A DNA stretch of 12,137 nucleotides from Deltaproteobacteria bacterium (GTDB lineage: Bacteria > Desulfobacterota > Binatia > UBA9968). A program made the translations under genes and the position numbers. The number at the start of each line of letters is the position of its first letter. The first letter of the stretch is position 1. The stretch covers positions 1-12,137 of the forward strand of contig JAERMN010000220.1 in assembly GCA_016844625.1 (NCBI GenBank), given 5' to 3'. Below are positions 6,913 to 12,137 of the stretch, one piece after another. Below the pieces are notes generated by a model, which was not told where the DNA came from, made no database searches, and worked only from the letters and a program-made list of their open reading frames with translations.

Positions 6913-7076
6913 GATGTTTTTATGATCACGAACGTAGCGTCATGGCGCCTTGGTGGGGGTAATCTCCGAATCCGAGAACCTTCGACTTCCGGAATATTTA
7001 AGCGGCACGCTATGACCAACATGTTGGCGTTAGTTTTTGGATAGCAATGCAAGGTATGCAAAAAGGAATCGGACTT

Positions 7077-7105
7077 GTAGGGGCAACCCCCTGTGGTTGC
7101 GCTCC
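7077..7105. repeat. GC-rich hairpin repeat (GTAGGGGCAACCCC type)
   Basis: GTAGGGGCAACC is followed by CCCTGT and GGTTGCGCTCC, giving a stem GGCAACC/GGTTGC with flanking G-run and C-run. From memory this resembles a widespread bacterial intergenic repeat written GTAGGGGC(A/G)ACCCC. No T-run follows, so a terminator is not supported. Confidence 0.5.
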
Positions 7106-7176
7106 CGATGCAATGGCAGCCGGTAACAGCCAGCAGAAAATTTGCGCAAGCCGCGCATACTGCCAAGAATAGTCAT

Positions 7177-7230
7177 ACGAAGGACACCAAGGGTTCGGAT
7201 GATTAAGACTCCGAACTTCGTGCTCTTCGT
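7177..7230. repeat. Imperfect hairpin with perfect TTCGGA/TCCGAA top stem
   Basis: ACGAAGGACACCAAGGG then TTCGGA (7194-7199), a ten-base loop, and TCCGAA (7210-7215) followed by CTTCGTGCTCTTCGT. The arms pair over about 20 bases with small gaps, and further CTTGGTG sequence follows on the 3' side. It lies about 100 bases downstream of the minus-strand hydrolase stop, with no T-run that would make it a terminator. Confidence 0.55.
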
Positions 7231-7338
7231 GTCCCTCTTGGTGAAAACTTTCTTTCTTATTTGATTGCGGCTCTGCCGCACTAGCAGCTTCGTGGTGAAG
7301 AGGCTATTCTTTGACACCGCGAATAGAGTACCGATGGA

Positions 7339-8190
7339 TCAGGAGTCGCTGGCCGCGCAGGCCGAACCGCCGTTGTCCTTGAGAAATTGCACTGCTTGAT
7401 CTTTGATCGCACGGATCGGCAGCCAGTGGCCGTGCTCGGGATAGAGCACCAAACGCTGCGGCTTGCCTAAACTTTCCAGCCGGTCACGCAGCAGCGTGGC
7501 CTGGGAAACCGGGATCAATGAATCCTGCGTCCCGTGCAGAATTAGCGTCGCTGCTTGCCAATCCGCCGTTTCCGGCAGCAGATTATGCAGCTTTGGTTCG
7601 GCTTCGCCATTGGGATTCAGTAACTTTTTCAGCAGGAAACTCGAAGTGTTTTTGTAAAGCGTTGCCAGATCGTAGGCGCCGGAATGAAGCATCGTGCCTT
7701 TGAGCCCGTCAATTTGATTAGCCAGCGCCGCCGCGACCACTGCGCCGCGGGAAAAACCGTAAACGTAAACCTGTTTTCCGTCGATCCAAGGCAGTTGTTT
7801 CACTTTGTTCACCGCGTCGAGCACCACTTGGCGCGTTGATTCAGCCAGCGGCCCGTTGGGGACTTTGGTGTCGCCATAGCCCGGTAAGGAGACGGCGATG
7901 CTGGCGTAACAAACTTCCTCGGCGAAGGCTTCGCCTGCGGGCAAAACCCGGCGCGCGCCGATGCCGACCCAACTGTGGCCGTGCAGTAAAATGACTAGTG
8001 GAAAACGGCCGCTGCCGCGCGGGCGCGCCAGATAACCTTCCACTAAGCCACCGACGCTGGGAAACATAAAACGCGCGGTGGAGTTTGCCGGGAGCGCCGC
8101 GAGGTCATTTACAGGAACGGTTTCAACCGTCGCGCAGGCGTTGAGTAATAAGAAGATCGCAAGCGCGACTCGAGTCAGATTCAAACCCAT
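7339..8190 (-). CDS. Lipoprotein alpha/beta hydrolase (dienelactone-hydrolase / prolyl-oligopeptidase-like)
   Basis: This is a 283-residue serine hydrolase of unknown substrate, predicted to be lipid-anchored outside the cytoplasm. The N-terminus MGLNLTRVALAIFLLLNACA is a signal peptide with lipobox LNAC, so Cys19 is the likely lipidated residue. The alpha/beta-hydrolase core follows: the oxyanion-region motif LLHGHSW at 68-74, the nucleophile elbow VYGFSRGA with Ser147, the acid HGTQDSLIP with Asp223, and the histidine region YPEHGHW (His255 most likely, His253 possible). The TQDSLIP block and a short four-helix lid-like part (170-205) fit the dienelactone hydrolase/DUF-type carboxylesterase group. 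ATG 8190 is supported by the signal peptide starting at once. It diverges from phnD with an 80-base gap that holds a small palindrome. No substrate can be named. Confidence 0.85.
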   Translation of the reverse strand: MGLNLTRVALAIFLLLNACATVETVPVNDLAALPANSTARFMFPSVGGLVEGYLARPRGSGRFPLVILLHGHSWVGIGARRVLPAGEAFAEEVCYASIAVSLPGYGDTKVPNGPLAESTRQVVLDAVNKVKQLPWIDGKQVYVYGFSRGAVVAAALANQIDGLKGTMLHSGAYDLATLYKNTSSFLLKKLLNPNGEAEPKLHNLLPETADWQAATLILHGTQDSLIPVSQATLLRDRLESLGKPQRLVLYPEHGHWLPIRAIKDQAVQFLKDNGGSACAASDS

Positions 8191-8200
8191 AGAGGATTCA

Positions 8201-8213
8201 TACCACCGTGGTA
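8201..8213. promoter_or_regulatory. Palindrome TACCAC-C-GTGGTA in the divergent intergenic region
   Basis: Six-base inverted arms around one central base lie 10 bases upstream of the hydrolase start and 57 bases upstream of the phnD start. Its position suits an operator, or the 5' leader of the hydrolase mRNA. No regulator gene is adjacent. A weak promoter-like pair, TTGCAC (8230-8235) and TATCAA (8253-8258), follows toward phnD. Confidence 0.35.
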
Positions 8214-8270
8214 AGCTGAATCAATACGTTTGCACCCGCGCCGCCCTTTCAGTATCAATGAACGTTGGCT

Positions 8271-9176
8271 ATGAAAAACCATCTGCTTCGCTGTTTTGTC
8301 ATCCTATTGTCACTGGCATTTTTCGCCTGCGGTGACTCGCCTAAAGCGACGAAGACATTACGCGTCGGTTTCGTACCGGCCGAAGATGCCCAGCAGGTGA
8401 TGCAAAATGCCCAGCCGGTGGTTGAGATCCTGCGCAAAGAACTGGGCATGGAGATCCAACCGTTCGTCGCCACCGACTACACCGGCGTGGTCGAAGCCTT
8501 GCGCGTGGGTAAGCTCGATGTCGCATTTTTAGCGCCGGCGTCTTACGTGTTGGCAAAAAACGAAGCCAACGTCAAAGTCGTGCTTAAGTCTGAGCGCAAA
8601 GGGATTCCGACTTACTACGCGGCGATCATTACGCACGCCGATAGCGGCATCAAAACGCTCGACGACCTGCGCGGCAAGACATTTGCCTTCGGCGATTCGC
8701 TGTCCACCACCGGCCATGTGTTTCCGCGCAAGATGTTCAAAGAGCGCGGCATCGATCCGGTGCGCGATTTCAAACAGATTCTTTATTCCGGCGGCCACGA
8801 TGCCACCGTGTTGGCGGTGCTAAACCGCAAAGTCGACGCCGGCGCCACCTATGCCAATTCGCCGGACAGCCAGGACACGGCGTGGATGCGCTATTTGAAA
8901 AATCCCGAGGATATAAAAAACATTCGCGCCATCGCCTTTTCCGAACCGATTCCCGCCGACAATCTGGTGATCCGCGGCGATCTCGATGAAGCTATCGCCA
9001 AAAAGATTGTCGATGTTTTCGTCAACTTGAGCCGCGATCCGGCGGGGAAAAAAATGCTGCGCGAGCTTTACCAAATCGACGGTTTCGTCACCGCCACCGA
9101 CAAGGATTACGATTCGGTGCGCGAGGCGTTTAAGATTGCGGGCATCCCGCTCAAAGAAGCGCTCAAGAAAAAATAA
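8271..9176 (+). CDS. phnD: Phosphate/phosphite/phosphonate ABC transporter substrate-binding protein, lipoprotein
   Basis: This is the binding component of a PhnD/PtxB-family ABC importer, which captures phosphonate, phosphite or phosphate outside the membrane. ATG 8271 gives 301 residues; a TTG two codons earlier is in frame but unlikely. The signal peptide MKNHLLRCFVILLSLAFFAC ends at a lipobox with Cys20. The mature part begins LRVGFVPAEDAQQ, followed by VVEALRVGKLDVAFLAPASY, IKTLDDLRGKTFAFGDSLST (serine/threonine ligand loop, with GHVFP next), and the family signature YSGGHDATVLAVLNRKVDAG. IPADNLVIRGDL and the C-terminal helices are also typical. The loop reads GDSLSTTG where many relatives have DPxSTSG. 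phnC follows after three bases, so the two are translationally linked. Related proteins bind other oxyanions, so the ligand is not certain. Confidence 0.88.
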   Translation: MKNHLLRCFVILLSLAFFACGDSPKATKTLRVGFVPAEDAQQVMQNAQPVVEILRKELGMEIQPFVATDYTGVVEALRVGKLDVAFLAPASYVLAKNEANVKVVLKSERKGIPTYYAAIITHADSGIKTLDDLRGKTFAFGDSLSTTGHVFPRKMFKERGIDPVRDFKQILYSGGHDATVLAVLNRKVDAGATYANSPDSQDTAWMRYLKNPEDIKNIRAIAFSEPIPADNLVIRGDLDEAIAKKIVDVFVNLSRDPAGKKMLRELYQIDGFVTATDKDYDSVREAFKIAGIPLKEALKKK

Positions 9177-9179
9177 ATA

Positions 9180-9959
9180 GTGACCATTCTCGAAATCAAG
9201 GACTTGCAGCAATCCTACAGCGCCGTCGCGCCCGTGCTGTGCGGCATCAGCCTGAAAGTCGAGCAGGGCGAGTTCGTCGGCATTATCGGCCTGTCCGGTT
9301 CCGGCAAGTCGACGCTGCTGCGTTGCATTAACCGCTTAGTCGACGCGACCGCCGGCAGTATTTCCGTGCCAAATGGGTTGTTCGATTCCGCATCCGATGG
9401 GAAGTCAATCGATATTCTCAAACTCAACGGCACCGATCTGCGCCATGTGCGGCGCAAGATCGGTATGATCTTTCAGCAATTCAATATCATCAAACGCTTG
9501 TCGGTGATCGAAAACGTTTTGTCGGGCGGCCTTGGCTATCAGCCGGCAGCGAAGAGTACGCTCAGGATTTTCTCCCGGGAAGAACAGCGGCGCGCCTTAA
9601 TTAATCTTAAGCGCGTTGGCTTGCTTGAACACGCCTACAAGCGAGCCGATGAATTGAGCGGTGGCGAGCAGCAGCGGGTCGCCATCGCGCGCACGTTGAT
9701 GCAGCAGCCGGCGATCATTCTCGCCGACGAACCGGTGTCCAGCCTCGACCCCAAACTTTCCCGCGTCGTCTTGGAAATTCTCAAACGGGTGTGCCGCGAA
9801 GACGGCATCACCGCGCTGGTGAGTTTGCATACGCTGGAATTGACGCGCGAGTACGCCGATCGGGTGGTCGGCCTGAAAGATGGGCAGATTCTTTTTGACG
9901 GCCCGACCTGTGAACTGACCGACTCGATCGTCGATGCTATTTACCAACGCGGCGACTAG
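9180..9959 (+). CDS. phnC: Phosphonate-type ABC transporter ATP-binding protein
   Basis: This is the cytoplasmic ATPase that should power uptake with the adjacent PhnD protein. GTG 9180 gives 259 residues. It has all nucleotide-binding motifs: Walker A GLSGSGKST (37-45), Q-loop MIFQQFNIIKRLSV, signature LSGGEQQRVAIART (159-172), Walker B IILADEPVSSLDP with Asp183/Glu184, and H-loop His217 in SLHTLEL. The FNIIKRLSVIENVLSGGLGY segment is typical of PhnC. An insertion-like stretch between residues 60 and 78 (after SISVPNG) precedes LKLNGTDL. The gap to phnD is three bases. The expected permease gene phnE does not follow; the next gene, 21 bases on, is on the opposite strand. The permease must be elsewhere, or this pair is a remnant. 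Confidence 0.9.
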   Translation: MTILEIKDLQQSYSAVAPVLCGISLKVEQGEFVGIIGLSGSGKSTLLRCINRLVDATAGSISVPNGLFDSASDGKSIDILKLNGTDLRHVRRKIGMIFQQFNIIKRLSVIENVLSGGLGYQPAAKSTLRIFSREEQRRALINLKRVGLLEHAYKRADELSGGEQQRVAIARTLMQQPAIILADEPVSSLDPKLSRVVLEILKRVCREDGITALVSLHTLELTREYADRVVGLKDGQILFDGPTCELTDSIVDAIYQRGD

Positions 9960-9980
9960 CGTCGGTGAAATTGAAACGCC

Positions 9981-11798
9981 TCACTCGATTGCAGGATTGC
10001 CTGATGGTTCTAACTTGCGCTGCGCGTAGCGGAAGCCAATTTCGATAATCTTATCGACGCTCTGCCATTCGAACACTCCGAACTGGCTGACCGGCGGTTC
10101 AAAGCAGAGGTCGGCTTGGGATTTTGCGCTCTCGAGGGCGCGGATGCCGCCGACGGTGGTGGTGCGATAGAGGGTATTTAGAATATTGGGGATATCTGGT
10201 TTTTCGCTGAATGGACTTAGCTGCTGCCAAAGTAGCTTCCAGCCCGAGACGGTATAGCTCTCCGATAGTTTGCTCGTGAACTCGACTTGCTCGCTGACAT
10301 CGACGGCGTAGGCTCGCCCTTGGCACAATCTCTTCATGGTCTCCACCGGTAGATTGTCGACCAGGCCGCCGTCGACGAGAATTTCGCCATTCTCGATTGC
10401 CGGCGGGCCGATGCCGGGGATTGACACGCTGGCGCGCACGGCTTTCCAAAGCGCGCCTTGCTGATGAATTTTCGCCGCTGCGGTGGTCAGGTTGGTCGAC
10501 ACACAGAAAAATTTGGTACGCAGATTCTGAATTTCGGCCGTACCGAACATTCTTATGAGCATTTGATCCATGCGCCGCGCGGAGTTCAACGCGACCAAAG
10601 GCAAGGTGTAATTTTTCTGCGGCGCGCAGCGCGGCCATTCTTCGCGGTTGACGCGGGCCATCGTTTGCCAGTCCCAGCCAAGCGCGTGTTGAGCGGCGAT
10701 CACCGCGCCCATACTGGTGCCGCCGATCATATCGATCGAAATGCCCCGTTCACTGAGAGCGCGAATGACGCCGATGTGGGCGAATCCACGCGCACCGCCG
10801 CCGCTCAGCACCAGACCGATGGCGTCGCCGCTGATCAAGCGCGCGAGCCTGGCGACATCGGCTGTTTCAGCCGTAACGACGTGGTGATGGGCTGAAGCGC
10901 GTAGCGTGGCATACCGCTCGCGCGTTGCGGCATCGACAGCGAAGGAGCCCGAGTGCAGCAGCACTAGTTCGACGCGCGCGGTGATCGCGCAGAAATCAAA
11001 ATATTCTTGAATTCGCCGGAGCCCCTCTTCCGGAGTCGAGCCGTTGGCGCGGCCGACAACTAGGATGAGGTCGGCTTGCCGGATGCTGCGCTTGGTCCAG
11101 GGAGTGAGATCGGCGTCGGCTTGGTAGACGACCGCGCGATGACTCCCTTCGAGCGCATCTAAATGAGCCGTGAGCTTCGCTTCGACGGCGCGATCTTCGC
11201 TCACTGAAGAAAAGTCTATGCCAAATTCGGTTCTGATGCTCTCCGGGCTTAGGCGCAATGTCGGACGCCTTCTTGACAGTTCAGTTGCTAGCAAGAAAGC
11301 GAACTCGTTTGCTTCAAGGCTTTCGTCAGCTGGAAGCACGGCAATAGTGCGCAGGTTACTTTGCACTGTTATTCCGTCGCTGCCTTGGCGTTGGCGCGAC
11401 GCTAGCTGCAGGGCGATTTGCCGGATCAGGGTGGGATCGGATTGGACCGCCCGCTCAAACGCAGATCGAGACAGCATCGCGAGCTCGGTGTCGCGGATCG
11501 CCCGGATCGTCGCCGAACGCGCTTCGCCGGTGAGCAAGGCGAGCTCGCCGACGCTATCGCCCCGGGAGAGTTCCCGGATCGTTTCCGTGCCGCCGTCATT
11601 GCCGTCGATGGAGACCCGCAGCCGGCCCGAAAGCACGACGTACATGGAGTCGCCAGAATCGCCGGCGCGAAACAATATCTTGCCGCCGGGCAAATGGATT
11701 AGTTTCAGTTCGGTCAATAGCTCATTGAGTGTGGTGGCGTTGAGCGCCGCGAAGAACGGCGTGGCTGAAAGCTGGGAGAGTTTGTCCTGGGAAAACAT
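9981..11798 (-). CDS. Cyclic-nucleotide-binding domain / patatin-like phospholipase (NTE family)
   Basis: This 605-residue protein joins a sensor domain to a lipid hydrolase. Residues about 12-135 form a CRP-like cNMP-binding domain: LPGGKILFRAGDSGDSMYVV, then the phosphate-binding cassette GELALLTGEARSATIRA (Glu85, Arg94). Residues about 148-320 form a Rossmann-like middle region seen in bacterial neuropathy-target-esterase relatives (TIAVLPADES ... ILVVGRANGS ... RVELVLLHSG). Residues about 327-525 are the patatin domain: oxyanion loop SGGGARG (332-338), nucleophile elbow GGTSMGA with Ser362, SVSIPGIGPP, and the dyad DGGLVDNLPV with Asp476. The catalytic set is intact. No signal peptide or membrane segment is seen, so it is cytoplasmic or membrane-peripheral. 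Expected activity is (lyso)phospholipid hydrolysis, perhaps controlled by a cyclic nucleotide. It is convergent with phnC, and a CHAT-domain gene lies 138 bases upstream on the same strand. Confidence 0.9.
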   Translation of the reverse strand: MFSQDKLSQLSATPFFAALNATTLNELLTELKLIHLPGGKILFRAGDSGDSMYVVLSGRLRVSIDGNDGGTETIRELSRGDSVGELALLTGEARSATIRAIRDTELAMLSRSAFERAVQSDPTLIRQIALQLASRQRQGSDGITVQSNLRTIAVLPADESLEANEFAFLLATELSRRRPTLRLSPESIRTEFGIDFSSVSEDRAVEAKLTAHLDALEGSHRAVVYQADADLTPWTKRSIRQADLILVVGRANGSTPEEGLRRIQEYFDFCAITARVELVLLHSGSFAVDAATRERYATLRASAHHHVVTAETADVARLARLISGDAIGLVLSGGGARGFAHIGVIRALSERGISIDMIGGTSMGAVIAAQHALGWDWQTMARVNREEWPRCAPQKNYTLPLVALNSARRMDQMLIRMFGTAEIQNLRTKFFCVSTNLTTAAAKIHQQGALWKAVRASVSIPGIGPPAIENGEILVDGGLVDNLPVETMKRLCQGRAYAVDVSEQVEFTSKLSESYTVSGWKLLWQQLSPFSEKPDIPNILNTLYRTTTVGGIRALESAKSQADLCFEPPVSQFGVFEWQSVDKIIEIGFRYAQRKLEPSGNPAIE

Positions 11799-11936
11799 CT
11801 TGCCCGTTTCTGCGCTGAACTGAACCGCCCTGCGAGTGCTCCTGCCTGGAGCCTAACGCAGCTATCGAACGCTGTCTTGGATGGGATCAGATACATTATT
11901 GTCCCGGCAAAGTTCAAGTGGACGGCAGGCGAGCAA

Positions 11937-12137
11937 TCACCCCCCGTCGCCGACCACCACGAACGGCGCCCAGAACATCGGGTGAGCGTAACTATACGAC
12001 TTGCCCGCCGATTGTTGCATGACGGCGAGCGAAGCTTCGCGCACGGCCTGGGCGCGGCTGAGCTTGGCGTCCGCCGATTGGCGCTTGAATAATTCCGTCG
12101 TAAGAAGTTTCGCCGATACGGTTTCCACCGGCCAGTG
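11937..12137 (-). CDS. CHAT-domain protein, C-terminal end (gene continues beyond window)
   Basis: The frame is open from the window edge to a TGA at 11937-11939, giving the last 66 residues of a protein. It begins HWPVETVSAKLL and ends YAHPMFWAPFVVVGDGG. The HWPV block, the helix RAQAVREASLAVM, and the terminal YxHPxxWAPFVxVGDGG are hallmarks of the CHAT (caspase HetF associated with TPR) protease-like domain, which usually sits at the C-terminus after TPR repeats. The His-Cys catalytic pair and any sensor repeats lie upstream, outside the window. The GTG that could serve as a start at 12128 is an internal Val. It reads toward the patatin gene with a 138-base gap that has no clear terminator, so cotranscription is possible but not shown. 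Confidence 0.8.
   Translation of the reverse strand, partial: HWPVETVSAKLLTTELFKRQSADAKLSRAQAVREASLAVMQQSAGKSYSYAHPMFWAPFVVVGDGG

Larger units (their letters stand above)
6484..7338. other. Gene-free region filled with imperfect inverted repeats
   Basis: No frame in these 855 bases resembles a protein, and no tRNA or rRNA was recognised. The stretch contains at least three imperfect palindromes (6542-6693, 6841-6912, 7177-7230) and one GC-rich hairpin (7077-7105). The sequence is full of short repeated words such as CGCAAAG, CGCCAAG, CACGAAA and GGACACCAAG on both strands. It separates plus-strand ilvE/thioesterase from the minus-strand hydrolase, so it is a region between converging genes. 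Confidence 0.7.

Noticed and set aside
6870..7317. Two minus-strand frames of 95-98 codons in the repeat region
   Set aside because: They translate repeat units (CACGAA, GACACCAAG) and overlap each other; no protein features.
6484..7338. Possible CRISPR array in the repeat-rich gap
   Set aside because: The repeated words are short, unevenly spaced and in both orientations; there are no constant-length direct repeats with unique spacers, and no cas genes.
11170..11823. Plus-strand frame of 217 codons opposite the patatin gene
   Set aside because: It is antisense to the conserved cNMP-binding domain and its translation is low-complexity serine/arginine-rich.
11843..11857. Small hairpin GCTCC-TGCCT-GGAGC between the CHAT and patatin genes
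   Set aside because: The stem is only five base pairs and no T-run follows on either strand, so it is not a supported terminator.

Overview
The window reads as chromosome of an uncultured, fairly GC-rich Gram-negative-type bacterium. Evidence is two lipoproteins with signal peptides and lipoboxes, a topA-trmFO gene pair, bacterial sigma70-type promoters and many intergenic palindromic repeats. The topA-trmFO order and repeat style fit deltaproteobacterial/Desulfobacterota-like or neighbouring candidate phyla, but this is a weak guess from sequence alone. Most of the window is housekeeping. No plasmid, phage, IS transposase, CRISPR, tRNA or rRNA was seen.

Left part, plus strand (1-5015): the 3' two thirds of topA (DNA topoisomerase I), broken by an internal deletion plus frameshift near 1336-1343 and continuing as four C4 zinc fingers to 1897; trmFO (folate-dependent tRNA m5U54 methyltransferase); an inverted repeat straddling the trmFO stop; a short Ppx/GppA-type phosphatase; and a DNA-binding protein HU gene with its own near-consensus promoter and a rho-independent terminator.

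Middle part (5016-7338): competing GC-rich hairpins, then ilvE (branched-chain aminotransferase) with a probable promoter, then a hot-dog acyl-CoA thioesterase broken by a second deletion plus frameshift. About 855 bases without a gene follow, packed with imperfect palindromes built from CACGAA/CGCAAAG/CGCCAAG-type repeat units.

Right part (7339-12137): a minus-strand lipoprotein alpha/beta hydrolase, divergent from a plus-strand phnD-phnC pair (phosphonate/phosphate-type ABC binding protein and ATPase, with no permease gene present). Convergent to these is a minus-strand protein joining a cyclic-nucleotide-binding domain to an NTE-type patatin phospholipase. Upstream of it on the same strand lies the C-terminal end of a CHAT-domain (caspase-like) protein, cut by the window edge.

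Main points for a second look are the two similar coding deletions (real decay or assembly fault), the nested inverted repeats, the phnDC pair without phnE, and the CHAT / cNMP-patatin neighbourhood. I found no clear undescribed system; the last pair is the only candidate and remains speculative.
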